The notes: generated by a model not told the origin, from the letters alone. Positions 24,709-34,160 are shown, counted from the first letter of the stretch. The stretch: 50,146 nt of DNA from UBA2334 sp964396895 (GCA_964396895.1 CAYNGJ010000025.1:1-50146); one strand, 5' to 3'. Translations and numbers: made by a program.

Positions 24709-25120
24709 GGCTTCGTCGGTTTTGGTTCTGCGGAGCGGTCACGTTCACGGGAATGATGCCCTGCGTCCCCCCGGCCATCGCACGCGACACCAGCATGTCC
24801 AACGTCTCGTGGCGGTAGGTCACCGCACGCAACAGCATGGGCAGGCTGACACCGGCAATGAGCCGTGCCCCCCCCCTGTCCAGCAAACGTTGCGCCACGT
24901 TGCAGGGTGTGGCGCCAAACACGTCGGTCAGCATCAGCATGGTGTCGGCCCCCATCTGCTCCACCAGCAGGCGGGCCTGCTGGAGGCTCTCTTCGGGTGG
25001 CAGGTTGGGCTGCACGTCCAGCGCCACCACCGTGGCGGCCGCATCTGGGAATACGTGCAACACACACTGCCGCAAGGCAGAGGCCAGAGGTGCGTGAGCA
25101 ATCACAAGAATCCCGTTCAT
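24677..25120 (-). CDS. PTS EIIA-mannose family protein
   Basis: A 147-residue EIIA of the mannose family (MNGILVIAHAPLASALRQ). His9 is the phosphorylation site; MLMLTDVFGATPCNVAQRLL and GVSLPMLLRAVTYR are typical of the family. No EIIB or EIIC genes follow, so it probably serves regulation rather than sugar uptake, as for the EIIA-man/HPr/EI sets of other Betaproteobacteria. The His- and Asn-rich tail (NRRSHDQNHHDHQQ) is coded by bases shared with ptsH. ATG at 25120 chosen over a start 33 bases upstream because the EIIA fold begins there. Confidence 0.92.
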   Translation of the reverse strand: MNGILVIAHAPLASALRQCVLHVFPDAAATVVALDVQPNLPPEESLQQARLLVEQMGADTMLMLTDVFGATPCNVAQRLLDRGGARLIAGVSLPMLLRAVTYRHETLDMLVSRAMAGGTQGIIPVNVTAPQNQNRRSHDQNHHDHQQ

Positions 25121-25165
25121 GACCGCGATTATGTGCGGGGAACAGACCGCCACGCTGACAGGCTG

Positions 25166-25732
25166 TCAGGGCGTCGGGTCGCGTTGGAGTCCGTCGAGCA
25201 GCTCGATGAGCACCTGCTGCGTCACCGCACCGTAAATGGCGACCTGGTACACCTCGGCACCGTGCGCCAGCATCACGGCCTGCGCCTTCACGGGCACGCC
25301 ATCGTGGCGCACGCCATCTGCCTGCCAGCCCGAGACTCGCCCCACCCAACGCACGGGCGGTTGCCATGTTTTGGCCTGATCCACAGGCACTTTCAGGCTG
25401 AGCAGGCTGGCCTGCTTCCACCCATCCAGCACGGCGCCCACCTCAGCACCTGCGGGCATCCGCATGGCGGACACGGCAAACGTCACACCGCCGGCATCAC
25501 AGCTCAGCATGTGGAGATCGGCCGACAGCCCCTCCACCCCGACCGTTCGCTGGGCCGACTGGGGTTTGCATGGCAGCATGACCCGCAAGTCGAAATCGGC
25601 CAGCCGGACCTGGCGCCAGTTGAAGGTGGGACTGCACGCCACCAGCGTCAACAGGCACCCCAACCCCACCGCCCGCGCACCCCAGCGCCCCGCCGGTGAC
25701 CCAGGCTTTGCCCCCGCCATGCCAACCGCCAT
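25166..25732 (-). CDS. Predicted lipoprotein of unknown function
   Basis: A 188-residue protein with an N-terminal signal (GLGCLLTLVAC) ending in a lipobox-like LVAC. The mature part begins SPTFNWRQVRLADFDLRVMLPCKPQ and has two further cysteines (PCKPQ and LSCDAGG) that could form a disulfide. No enzyme motif is seen. It lies 45 bases upstream of the EIIA gene on the same strand and may share a transcript with the PTS genes. The start could be ATG 25732 or the in-frame ATG at 25720. Confidence 0.7.
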   Translation of the reverse strand: MAVGMAGAKPGSPAGRWGARAVGLGCLLTLVACSPTFNWRQVRLADFDLRVMLPCKPQSAQRTVGVEGLSADLHMLSCDAGGVTFAVSAMRMPAGAEVGAVLDGWKQASLLSLKVPVDQAKTWQPPVRWVGRVSGWQADGVRHDGVPVKAQAVMLAHGAEVYQVAIYGAVTQQVLIELLDGLQRDPTP

Positions 25733-25808
25733 ACAAACCTTTCAAAAAGGGGGCTTTTGGGGTGAAAACCCCGTGACCCAAATCCCCAACATTCATCACA
25801 ATTCGGGG

Positions 25809-27134
25809 ATGAACCAGCAGCCCCCTCCCCCCAACACCAGCCACCTGGCGCCCGGCCATGCAACCGCAGCGCTGGATGGTATCCGCGTGCTGGACCTGTC
25901 GCGCGTGCTGGCAGGCCCCTGGTGCACCCAAACACTGGCAGACTTGGGAGCAGACGTCATCAAGGTGGAGCGGCCCGGCTCCGGCGACGACACCCGCGGC
26001 TGGGGCCCCCCCTTTCTGGCCACCGCCAACGGCCAGGACAGTGCAGAGGCCGCCTACTACCTGGGCGCCAACCGCAACAAGCGCTCCATCACCTGCGACC
26101 TGTCCCACCCCGATGGACAGGCACTCATCCGCGAGCTGGTGCCCCACTGCCAAGTATTTGTCGAGAACTTCAAGGTGGGCGACATGGCCCGGTACGGGCT
26201 GGACCACGCATCGCTGCGCGCCCTGAACCCGGCCCTGGTCTATTGCTCCATCACCGGCTTTGGCCAGGATGGCCCCTACAGCGAACGCGCGGGCTACGAC
26301 TACGCCATCCAAGGCATGGGCGGCCTGATGAGCGTGACCGGCGAACGCGATGACCTCCCCGGCGGTGGGCCCCAGAAAGTGGGCGTGGCCGTGGCCGACC
26401 TGTTCACCGGCATGTACGCCACCACCGCCATCCTGGCCGCCCTCCGCCATGCCGAACGCACAGGACAGGGCCAGCACATTGACATGGCCCTGCTGGACAC
26501 GCAGGTGGCCATGCTGGCCAACCTGGGCGCCAACTACTTGGTGCGGGGCCAGGCCGAGGGCAAGGTGCCCAACCGGGCGGGCAATGCCCACGTCAACATC
26601 GTGCCCTACCAAGTGTTCGAGGTGGCGGCCGATGAACATGGCCACACCCAACACCTCATCCTCGCGGTGGGCAACGACGGCCAGTTTGCCAAATTCTGCG
26701 CGGTGGCCGGCCACCCGGAGTGGGCCACCGATGCCCGGTTTGCCACCAACCAGAACCGGGTCCGCCACCGCGCCACCCTCGTGCCCTTGTTGGAGGCCGC
26801 CATGCGCAGCCGCAGCAAAACCGATTGGCTGACGGCGCTGGAAGCGGCCAAAGTGCCCTGCGGCCCCATCAACAACCTGGCCGAGGTGTTTGCCGACCCC
26901 CACGTGCAAAGCCGCCACATGGTCCACACCTGGGCGCACCCCTTGCAACCCGAATTGCAGCTGGTGGGCAGCCCCATGAAACTCAGCGCCACGCCGGTGG
27001 TCTGCCAGCGACCACCGCCCATGCTGGGCCAACACACCCAGGACGTGCTGTCCGAGGTGTTGCACTGCTCTGCCGAGCGCATTGACCAACTGGCGAATGC
27101 CGGGGTCATCTCCCTGCCACCCGCTGCCAATTGA
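25809..27134 (+). CDS. Family III (CaiB/BaiF) CoA-transferase
   Basis: A 441-residue class III CoA-transferase, which moves CoA between organic acids through a covalent aspartyl-CoA intermediate. Seen: ALDGIRVLDLSRVLAGPWCTQTLADLGADVIKVERP at the N-terminus (family hallmark), RNKRSITCDL, VFVENFKVGDMARYGL, SGFG-like SITGFGQDGPY, and GQHIDMALLDTQVAML near the expected aspartate. GDDTRGWGPPF is shared with glutaryl-CoA:succinate-type enzymes, but the substrate cannot be fixed. It is followed by a thioredoxin-fold gene after 11 bases. ATG at 25809. Confidence 0.92.
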   Translation: MNQQPPPPNTSHLAPGHATAALDGIRVLDLSRVLAGPWCTQTLADLGADVIKVERPGSGDDTRGWGPPFLATANGQDSAEAAYYLGANRNKRSITCDLSHPDGQALIRELVPHCQVFVENFKVGDMARYGLDHASLRALNPALVYCSITGFGQDGPYSERAGYDYAIQGMGGLMSVTGERDDLPGGGPQKVGVAVADLFTGMYATTAILAALRHAERTGQGQHIDMALLDTQVAMLANLGANYLVRGQAEGKVPNRAGNAHVNIVPYQVFEVAADEHGHTQHLILAVGNDGQFAKFCAVAGHPEWATDARFATNQNRVRHRATLVPLLEAAMRSRSKTDWLTALEAAKVPCGPINNLAEVFADPHVQSRHMVHTWAHPLQPELQLVGSPMKLSATPVVCQRPPPMLGQHTQDVLSEVLHCSAERIDQLANAGVISLPPAAN

Positions 27135-27145
27135 GGCCCCTGCCC

Positions 27146-27601
27146 ATGTCCACCATCGCCCAAGCCACGCCGGCCCCCACCACCCGCCCCGGTGTTGCCA
27201 CACTGCCCTCCCCCGACTCTTTGCCCGCCGCCGCACAAGCCGCCGCCGCACGGGGTAAGCCCTTGGTGGTGATGACCACACTGCACGGCTGCCCATACTG
27301 CGACGTGGTCAGGGGCCACTACCTGGCACCCATGGCGCGGGCGGGAGAGGTGCACGCCATCCAACTGGACATGACCGACCGCCGCACCCCGTTGCTGGGT
27401 TTTGATGGCCGCCCCACCACCCCCCATGCACAGGTCAAGGCCTGGCAGGCACCCATGGCACCCACCGTGCTGTTTTTGGGCCCCACAGGTGAGGAACTGG
27501 CGGAACGCTTGGTGGGCATCGCCGTGCAAGACCTGTACGGCGACTACCTCAACGCACGCCTGCACGAAGCCGCTGGCAAGTTGGGGAAATCCCGCCGCTG
27601 A
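27146..27601 (+). CDS. Thioredoxin-fold protein with CPYC motif
   Basis: A 151-residue protein. After a Pro/Ala-rich leader of about 37 residues comes a thioredoxin-like strand PLVVMTTLHGCPYCDVVRGHYL, with redox pair Cys49/Cys52, followed by MAPTVLFLGPTGEELAERLVG holding the cis-Pro loop (APT). The sequence resembles SoxW-type and thioredoxin-like_7 periplasmic reductases, but no convincing signal peptide is visible at the chosen ATG. It lies 11 bases after the CoA-transferase gene. The role is unknown. Confidence 0.8.
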   Translation: MSTIAQATPAPTTRPGVATLPSPDSLPAAAQAAAARGKPLVVMTTLHGCPYCDVVRGHYLAPMARAGEVHAIQLDMTDRRTPLLGFDGRPTTPHAQVKAWQAPMAPTVLFLGPTGEELAERLVGIAVQDLYGDYLNARLHEAAGKLGKSRR

Positions 27602-27664
27602 AGCCAAAGTCACCCTCGTTACACTTTGTGCAGGGCCTCACCACCACACCCACCAGACACCGCC

Positions 27665-30061
27665 ATGACCACTGCAGCCACCAGCCCTAGTCCACACGCG
27701 CCCAACCTGCTGATGCGCCCCGGCATTCGCCTCATGCGCAACCTGCGCATGAAGCCCAAACTGATGGGCATGGCCGCTGTCCTGGTCATCCCGCTGCTGG
27801 TGGTGCTGTACCTGTTGCTGCAGTCCATACAGAGCAACGTGACGTTTGCCCGGCAGGAGTTGCAAGGTGTGGCCGCCGTGCACGCCCTCACGCAGGTGAC
27901 CACCCTGACTCAGACGCACCGAGGGCAAACCAACCAGGTGCTGTCGGGCAACACCGGCGCCACCGGCCCACGCGACACGACACGACAGGCCCTGACACAG
28001 GCCATGGCCAAATTGGACACCCTGGCCAAACAAATGCCCTCCCTGGACATGGACAGCCGCTGGGCCCCCGTGCGCAACACCTTGGACGGCCTGATCGCCA
28101 GCAACAGCGGCGACGACCGCGCCAAAACATTTGCCCTGCACACCGAACAGGTCACCGCCTTGCAGGCCTTGGTGGTGTACGTGGGCGAAACCTCGGGCTT
28201 GTTGTTCGACCCTGAGCCGACCAGCTACTTCCTGATGGACTTGGTGGTCAACCAAGCCCTGCCACTGACCGAGTCCATGGGGCTGATCCGGGGCGCGGGC
28301 GCAGGTGTGCTGGCTCGGGACACCACACAGGTCACCCCCACCGAACTGGCTGCCGTGCTGGGGCGCGCCGGGCAACTGACCTCCCAACTGCGCAACATGG
28401 ACGGCACCATGGGTGCCTTGCGCCGCGCCGACCTGGCAGAGTTGCCCCACTGGGCCGACGTACAGGCCCAGGCCAACACCCTGATTGGTGCCACCCAGGC
28501 GGCATTTGGCCAAGGCAGCATCCAGGGCGACTCCAACGCCTTTTTCCAGACCGGCACCCAGGCCATTGCCGCTGCTGTCGCGCTGCAAAAAGCCAGCGCC
28601 GATGCCCTGGAGGGCCGCTTGCAAGCACGCATCGCCGGGCTGGAGCAACAGTTTTGGTGGGTGACTGGCTTGGTGGCACTGGGCTTGGCGCTGCTGATCT
28701 ATGGTTTCGTGTGCTTTGGCATGAGCACATTGAACAGCCTTCGCGCCCTGACGCTGGCCATGAACGAAGCCGCCGCCGGCAACCTGGCCAGCTTTGTGCC
28801 GGTGCAGGGCAAAGACGAAATGGCCCACATTTCAAACACCTTTGAAACCATGCTGACCAGCCTGTCCAACCTGGTGGCCGAAGTACGCAGCGCATCGGCC
28901 CTGGTGGGCGATGTGGGGCAAAGCCTGGTGCAAGACGGTGGCTTGCTGGCCGACCGCACCCAATCCCAGGCCGCCAGTCTGGAAGAAACCACCTCCAACG
29001 TGCGTGCGGTGGGCGACATGGTGAAACAGAACGCCGACGTGGCCCAGAGTGTCAGCGGCATGACCCGCCAGCTGCACCAGCAGACCGGGGCCGCCAGTGA
29101 GCTCATGGTGAAAACCGTCCGTGGCATGGACACGCTGAAAACCTCGTCCAGCCGCATGACCGAAATCATCGGCACCATCGACAGCATCGCCTTCCAGACC
29201 AACATCCTGGCGCTGAACGCGGCGGTTGAAGCCGCCCGTGCGGGTGAACAAGGGCGCGGGTTTGCCGTGGTGGCCTCGGAAGTGCGCAACCTGGCGCGGC
29301 GCAGCCAGGAGGCCGCGTCCGAAGTCCGCAAACTGATTGCCGAGTCGTCCGGCCGGGTGCAGACCTCGGTGACCGAAATTGCATCGGTCAGCCAGATCAT
29401 GAACAGCCTGGTGCAAAGCATCAACGAGGTCACCGCTGGCATGGAGGGCATTGCCGATGCCAGCAGCAACCAGAGCACCTCGCTGAGCGAAGTGGTGGTC
29501 GCCGTGGGCGACCTCGATTCGGTGACGGCCGAGAACTCTGCCCTGGTCGAGCGCACCCAGCACCGCTCCCACCGGCTGATCGAGCGCGCCGCCCAGTTGA
29601 CCGAAGCGGTCGGACACATCCACCTGCGCCAAGGCACGGCCGACGAAGCCAAACGCATGACCGAGCGTGCAGCCGAGCTGGTCAAGCGCGTCGGGTTCGA
29701 CAAGGCCTACCGCGACTTTCACCAGAAGCCAGGCCCGTACATCGACCGCGACCTCTACGTGTTTGTGTTTGACCGCGAGGGCTATTACCGCGTCATGGGC
29801 ATGGACGAGGCCAAGGTGGGCACCCCCCTGAGCGCGGCCCCCGGACTGGATGCGGCCCAACTGCTGGCCGATGCCTGGAAGCGCGCCGAACAGGGCGGCG
29901 GCTGGGTGGAATACAACATCATCAACCTGGTGACCGGCGACGTGAAGGGCAAGGCCTCCTACGTCCTGCCACTGGACGGCCAGCGCCTGATCGGTTGCGG
30001 CGCCTACCGCAGCGCGGTGAAGTCGCTGGACGAGATCCAACGCACCAGCAAAGCGGGTTGA
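27665..30061 (+). CDS. Chemoreceptor with C-terminal cytoplasmic Cache domain
   Basis: A 798-residue methyl-accepting chemotaxis protein. Order: membrane helix 1 (about 33-54), a mostly helical periplasmic region (55-329), membrane helix 2 (330-352), HAMP (about 353-405), and the signalling coiled coil with the tip IIGTIDSIAFQTNILALNAAVEAARAGEQGRG (about 501-535), which contacts CheA and CheW. From about 659 a Cache-type sensor follows: AYRDFHQKPGPYIDRDLYVFVFD, GGWVEYN, and KASYVLPLDGQRLIGCGAY. This sensor would face the cytoplasm, an unusual position. No CheR-binding pentapeptide is seen. The start ATG 27665 is followed by a 30-residue tail before the first helix. The ligand is unknown. Confidence 0.92.
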   Translation: MTTAATSPSPHAPNLLMRPGIRLMRNLRMKPKLMGMAAVLVIPLLVVLYLLLQSIQSNVTFARQELQGVAAVHALTQVTTLTQTHRGQTNQVLSGNTGATGPRDTTRQALTQAMAKLDTLAKQMPSLDMDSRWAPVRNTLDGLIASNSGDDRAKTFALHTEQVTALQALVVYVGETSGLLFDPEPTSYFLMDLVVNQALPLTESMGLIRGAGAGVLARDTTQVTPTELAAVLGRAGQLTSQLRNMDGTMGALRRADLAELPHWADVQAQANTLIGATQAAFGQGSIQGDSNAFFQTGTQAIAAAVALQKASADALEGRLQARIAGLEQQFWWVTGLVALGLALLIYGFVCFGMSTLNSLRALTLAMNEAAAGNLASFVPVQGKDEMAHISNTFETMLTSLSNLVAEVRSASALVGDVGQSLVQDGGLLADRTQSQAASLEETTSNVRAVGDMVKQNADVAQSVSGMTRQLHQQTGAASELMVKTVRGMDTLKTSSSRMTEIIGTIDSIAFQTNILALNAAVEAARAGEQGRGFAVVASEVRNLARRSQEAASEVRKLIAESSGRVQTSVTEIASVSQIMNSLVQSINEVTAGMEGIADASSNQSTSLSEVVVAVGDLDSVTAENSALVERTQHRSHRLIERAAQLTEAVGHIHLRQGTADEAKRMTERAAELVKRVGFDKAYRDFHQKPGPYIDRDLYVFVFDREGYYRVMGMDEAKVGTPLSAAPGLDAAQLLADAWKRAEQGGGWVEYNIINLVTGDVKGKASYVLPLDGQRLIGCGAYRSAVKSLDEIQRTSKAG

Positions 30062-30071
30062 TAAAATCTCT

Positions 30072-30123
30072 GTTTAGATAGCAAACTATTGTTTAGTATC
30101 AAGCGCGTAAGACCTAAATTGTT
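30072..30123 (-). repeat. Copy D of the ~50-base dispersed intergenic repeat
   Basis: On the minus strand it reads CGCGCT, exactly 19 bases, then GCTAT. The stop codon and last dozen codons of the GGDEF-EAL gene are inside it. It lies between that gene and the convergent chemoreceptor gene. Confidence 0.6.
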
Positions 30124-33100
30124 CTGAATTCAAGGGTTTACTGAACAGGTAGCCCTGGCAGTGGTAACAGCCCATGCCCCGCAGGTAGTCGCGCTGGGCC
30201 TCGGTTTCCACGCCCTCGGCGATCACCTCCAGGCCCAGCGTCTGCCCCAAGGCCACCACGGTGCGTGCAATGGCGGCGTCGTTGGTGCTGTGCAGCAATT
30301 CCCGCACAAACGACTGGTCAATCTTGAGCTGGTCCAGCGGCAGGCGCTTGAGCTGCGACAGCGACGAATAACCCGTGCCAAAGTCGTCCAGCGAGAACAA
30401 CACACCCAGGCGGCGGATGGCGTGCATCTTCGCCACGATGTCGTCCACGTCGTGCACCATCATGCTTTCCGTCAGCTCCAGTTTCAGGCGCCCCGGTGCA
30501 ATGCCCCAATGGCGCACCACCCTGGCCACGGACTCCACACAGTCGCCCCGGCTGAACTGGTGGGCGCTCACGTTCACGGCCAATGCGAAATCGCCCAAGG
30601 CCGCGGCCATGGTGTCGTCTGCCAACCACTGCGCCAGCTGGGCACAGGCGGTGTTCAACACCCATTGCCCCAGTGTCTCCATCAGACCCGCCTGCTCGGC
30701 CAAGGGGATGAACACCGCGGGCGACACCAAACCCCGCTGCGGATGGCGCCAGCGCAGCAAAGCCTCAGCGCCCACCATGGCCCCCGCACCGTTGTGCTGT
30801 GGCTGGTACTGCAAAAAGAGCTGGTCAGACGTCAGCGCGGTGCGCAAGTCTTCCACCAGCAGCCACCGCTCGGCAACCTGGTGCTGCAGTGCGGGGTCAT
30901 AAAACCGCAGCGCGTTGCGGCCTGCCGCCTTGGCCTGGTACATGGCCACATCGGCACGCTTGATGATCTCGTCCACCGCCAGCCCCTCGTCCGAAAACAA
31001 GGCCACGCCGATGCTGGGGGTGCTGGTGTGGGTGCTGCCCGCCAGGGGATAGGGACGGCCCAACGCCCCCATGACCAGCGACGCGCGCTGCTCGGCCACG
31101 CTGGCCGGGTCGTCACCGGGCGCCAGCTCCAGTTGGTGCAGCAACAACACGAATTCGTCGCCCCCCATGCGGGCCACGGTGTCGGACTCGCGCACGCAGC
31201 TCAACAGGCGCAGGGCCACCAGGCGCAGCAGGGCATCCCCGGTTTCGTGGCCCATGGCATCGTTCAGGTCTTTGAAATTGTCCAGGTCGATGAACAACAC
31301 CGCCCCATGGGTGTGGTCCATGGCGCGTTCGGTCAGGGCCTGGTCCAGGCGCTCCAACAGCAGGCGGCGGTTGGGCAGGCCTGTGAGAGGGTCGTAATAG
31401 GCCAGGTTGCGGATGTCGGTCTCGGCCTTCTTGCGGGTGGTGATGTCTTGCACCGTGCCCACGATGCGGGTGGCGCGCCCGCTGGCATCAAACTCCAGGC
31501 GGCCGATCACGTTCACCCAGATGACACGGTCATCCAACGGGCGGCGCACCGCATACTCCATGTTGAAATTGGTTCGCTTGGCCACCGCTTCGCGGTAAAT
31601 GGCCCGCATGGGACCCCGGAATTCGGGCTCCAGCAAGGCCTGCCAGCCCTCGGGTGTGCGCGGATGGTCGGGGCCAATGCCCAGGATGTCATCCAGCAAG
31701 TCCGAGCTGGTCCATGCCCCAGTGGCCAGGTCGGTCACAAAATAGCCCAGCCGGGCAACCTCCTGGGCCTCGGTCAGCAAACGCGTGCTTTGGGCCAAGG
31801 CCTGTTCGGTGGTGTGCTCGGCCGTGCAATCGGCCATGTAGCCGTTCCACAGCACCGAGCCATCGGGCTCGCGCTGCGGTTGCGCCTTGGTCCAGTACCA
31901 GCGCAGTTGGCCGTTGGGCAAGCCCATGCGGAATTGTTCGCTCAGGGGGCTGAGGTCACGTGCCGACACTTGCAAGGCCGCCCGCAGGCGGCGCCAATCG
32001 TCGGGCAGCAACTGCTCGCGCCAAGCCTGATCGGAACGCTGCAGTGCGCCTGCGGACAACCCCGTCAAGGCCTCGACCCCTGGACTCACATACACAAACG
32101 CCGTGTGACCATCCGGCGTCTGGTGGTACTGGTAGAGCAGGCCGGGCACGTGGTGGGTCAGATTCTGGATGAGGCGGCGACTGAGCTGGACACCGTTCAG
32201 AAAAAAGTACACCAACGCGGCGCTGCCACCGCTGAACAGTGCGGCCCAGCCCACACTCAACCACAGGGTCCATGCGTCCGACCAGCCTTGGTGCGGCACC
32301 ACGCTGAGCACCCAGGTCAGGTCACCCAGCTGCACCGGCACCCGCAAGGCGCCGACCAATGGTTCAGCCCGCCCCTCGGGCGGCGAACGGGACAACAGTG
32401 CGCCACCCCGCTCTCCGCCCGACGCGGTGTCGGGCGTTGCGGCACGCAGTTCGTGGTTCAACCCCAGGGCCGCCAGATCACCCAGGTGTGACTGTGCGAG
32501 CAACTCGGACAGGCTGATGGCAATGCGCACCAGGCCCCAAGGCTGGGCCGTTGGCCCTGCTTCGGCCGAGGACAGGTACACCGGCGCGTGGACGAGCAGC
32601 CCTTCCCGGCCAATGGGCAACAGGGTGGGTGGCGACACCACCGCGCGGCCCTCCCGCCAGGCCAGGACGGCCCCCGCATGGCGGTGTGGCCCTTGCAGCA
32701 CGTCCAAATTGAGCAGAAAAGGGACCACCGCTTCGGGGGCGGACTGCCGAATCACGCCGCCGGGCAACAGATTCAGCGACATCACATCGGGCCGACTGGC
32801 CAACATGTTCTGCGCCAGCAAGCCAAAGTCGGGCACTTGACCATGGCCCTGGCGAACCATGGTTTGCAGCACGCCGACCAAAGCCATGCTGCGCTCGAAG
32901 GTCTGGCGGATGGCGCCCGCCTGGGACTGGGCCACGGCCAGGGCCTGGCTCTGGCGCACGCTGCGCCGCTGCAACTCACCCTGAATGACCCACACCGCCG
33001 ACAAACAGGCCAACACCAGGCACACGGTGGCGGCGCTGGAGGCCGGAGACAGCGCGCGCGCGCGGTCCAGCCATGACTGCCACAGGGAGGGCGCACGCGT

Positions 33101-33154
33101 CAAATCGGATGCGCCCGGCCCCGATCTCCCACCCTCGCGCTCACGACTGCCCAT
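30086..33154 (-). CDS. Membrane CHASE-like/PAS/GGDEF/EAL c-di-GMP enzyme
   Basis: A 1022-residue protein, last gene of the signalling operon. A membrane helix (about 35-57), a periplasmic CHASE-like sensor, a second helix (about 295-320), two PAS/PAC domains (to about 590), then GGDEF and EAL domains. The cyclase motif RMGGDEF is intact (near 663), with the inhibitory RxxD site five residues before it (RESD). The EAL part has AEALLRW, the metal and catalytic residues in LKLELTES, FSLDDFGTGYSS, LKIDQSF and VIAEGVET, so phosphodiesterase activity is likely. Net direction is not predictable. The start ATG 33154 overlaps the previous gene by 14 bases; ATG 33229 is the alternative. Confidence 0.9.
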   Translation of the reverse strand: MGSREREGGRSGPGASDLTRAPSLWQSWLDRARALSPASSAATVCLVLACLSAVWVIQGELQRRSVRQSQALAVAQSQAGAIRQTFERSMALVGVLQTMVRQGHGQVPDFGLLAQNMLASRPDVMSLNLLPGGVIRQSAPEAVVPFLLNLDVLQGPHRHAGAVLAWREGRAVVSPPTLLPIGREGLLVHAPVYLSSAEAGPTAQPWGLVRIAISLSELLAQSHLGDLAALGLNHELRAATPDTASGGERGGALLSRSPPEGRAEPLVGALRVPVQLGDLTWVLSVVPHQGWSDAWTLWLSVGWAALFSGGSAALVYFFLNGVQLSRRLIQNLTHHVPGLLYQYHQTPDGHTAFVYVSPGVEALTGLSAGALQRSDQAWREQLLPDDWRRLRAALQVSARDLSPLSEQFRMGLPNGQLRWYWTKAQPQREPDGSVLWNGYMADCTAEHTTEQALAQSTRLLTEAQEVARLGYFVTDLATGAWTSSDLLDDILGIGPDHPRTPEGWQALLEPEFRGPMRAIYREAVAKRTNFNMEYAVRRPLDDRVIWVNVIGRLEFDASGRATRIVGTVQDITTRKKAETDIRNLAYYDPLTGLPNRRLLLERLDQALTERAMDHTHGAVLFIDLDNFKDLNDAMGHETGDALLRLVALRLLSCVRESDTVARMGGDEFVLLLHQLELAPGDDPASVAEQRASLVMGALGRPYPLAGSTHTSTPSIGVALFSDEGLAVDEIIKRADVAMYQAKAAGRNALRFYDPALQHQVAERWLLVEDLRTALTSDQLFLQYQPQHNGAGAMVGAEALLRWRHPQRGLVSPAVFIPLAEQAGLMETLGQWVLNTACAQLAQWLADDTMAAALGDFALAVNVSAHQFSRGDCVESVARVVRHWGIAPGRLKLELTESMMVHDVDDIVAKMHAIRRLGVLFSLDDFGTGYSSLSQLKRLPLDQLKIDQSFVRELLHSTNDAAIARTVVALGQTLGLEVIAEGVETEAQRDYLRGMGCYHCQGYLFSKPLNSEQFRSYALDTKQ

Positions 33155-34160
33155 GGGTCGGCCCTGGGCCCAGGCGTTCGCCGCACACGCGTGCGCGACC
33201 GGCGTGCTTGGCCTGGTAGAGCTGGGCATCGGCCAGGGCCAGCAGGTCTTCGGCCCGCCCCAGCGGGCTGCTGCCTTCGCGGGTGGCCAGACCCAGGCTG
33301 ATGGTGACCACCGGCGCCACGGCTGAAAAGTGGTGTGGCATGGCGCGCCGGGTCACGGCCGCCAGCAGCTTGTTGGCCATGTCCAGCCCGTCGGTAAACG
33401 CGGTTTCGGGCAACAGACAAACGAACTCTTCGCCCCCGTAGCGCGCCACCAGGTCGGTGGGGCGGCGCAACGCGGTCTTGAGCACGCTGGCCAGCTGGCG
33501 CAGGCAGTCGTCACCCGCCTGGTGACCGTAGTGATCGTTGTAGGCCTTGAAAAAATCCACGTCCAACAGCACCAGCGACAGCGAGGTGCCATTGCGCTGG
33601 GCACGGCCCCACTCCACCGCCAAGCGTTCGTCGAACTGGCGGCGGTTGGACACGCCGGTCAGGCCGTCCATGAAGGCCATGTCGCGCAGGAAGTCGGACT
33701 GGAATTTGAGCGTCAGGTGGGTTTTCACGCGGGCGCGCACCACACTCGGGTTCACGGGTTTGGGGATGAAGTCCACCGCGCCGGCCTGCAGGCATTGGGT
33801 TTCAATCTCGTCCCCACCGTGCGCGGTGACGAAGATGACGGGAATGTCCGTGGTCTCCGGCGCGGCCTTCAGCTCCTGCAGCACCTCGAAGCCGTCCATG
33901 TCGGGCATGACCACGTCCAGCAACACCAGGTCGGGGGCCTGGTTGCGGCACACCTTGAGGGCCTGGGCACCGGTGGTGGCCATGAAGAGCTGGTGGTCGC
34001 GCGCAAGGGCGCGGTGCAACACCTGGAGGTGGATGGGCTGATCGTCCACCACCAGCAGCCGGGGCTTGCGCCGGGGGGCGGTCAGCGGCAATGGCAAGTC
34101 CACCTCAGCGTTGTCGCTGGCCACGGGGGGCTGAGTGGGCACAAAGTCGGGCTGTGTCAT
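33141..34160 (-). CDS. Receiver-GGDEF diguanylate cyclase (PleD-like)
   Basis: A 339-residue response regulator. The receiver domain (about 33-150) has RLLVVDDQPIHLQ, the phospho-acceptor Asp in VLLDVVMPDMDG, and the KP switch region FIPKPVNP. The cyclase domain has RYGGEEF with an upstream inhibitory RPTD site, and DFFKAYNDHYGHQAGD for metal and substrate. Phosphorylation of the receiver should activate GTP to c-di-GMP conversion. Its ATG overlaps the stop of the giant kinase in ATGA form, giving tight translational coupling. The kinase's Hpt domain is its probable phosphate donor. Confidence 0.93.
   Translation of the reverse strand: MTQPDFVPTQPPVASDNAEVDLPLPLTAPRRKPRLLVVDDQPIHLQVLHRALARDHQLFMATTGAQALKVCRNQAPDLVLLDVVMPDMDGFEVLQELKAAPETTDIPVIFVTAHGGDEIETQCLQAGAVDFIPKPVNPSVVRARVKTHLTLKFQSDFLRDMAFMDGLTGVSNRRQFDERLAVEWGRAQRNGTSLSLVLLDVDFFKAYNDHYGHQAGDDCLRQLASVLKTALRRPTDLVARYGGEEFVCLLPETAFTDGLDMANKLLAAVTRRAMPHHFSAVAPVVTISLGLATREGSSPLGRAEDLLALADAQLYQAKHAGRARVCGERLGPGPTHGQS

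Noticed and set aside
25759..25772. GGGG/CCCC hairpin with an A-rich loop between the lipoprotein and CoA-transferase genes
   Set aside because: It lies between divergent genes, where a terminator has no purpose, and a 4-base stem is expected by chance in GC-rich DNA.
25497..27296. Very long open frame antisense to the CoA-transferase gene, and similar ones opposite the giant kinase, GGDEF-EAL and aminotransferase genes
   Set aside because: High third-position GC in the real genes keeps the opposite frames open. The translations are rich in His, Gly and Gln and match no family, whereas the sense genes have full motifs.
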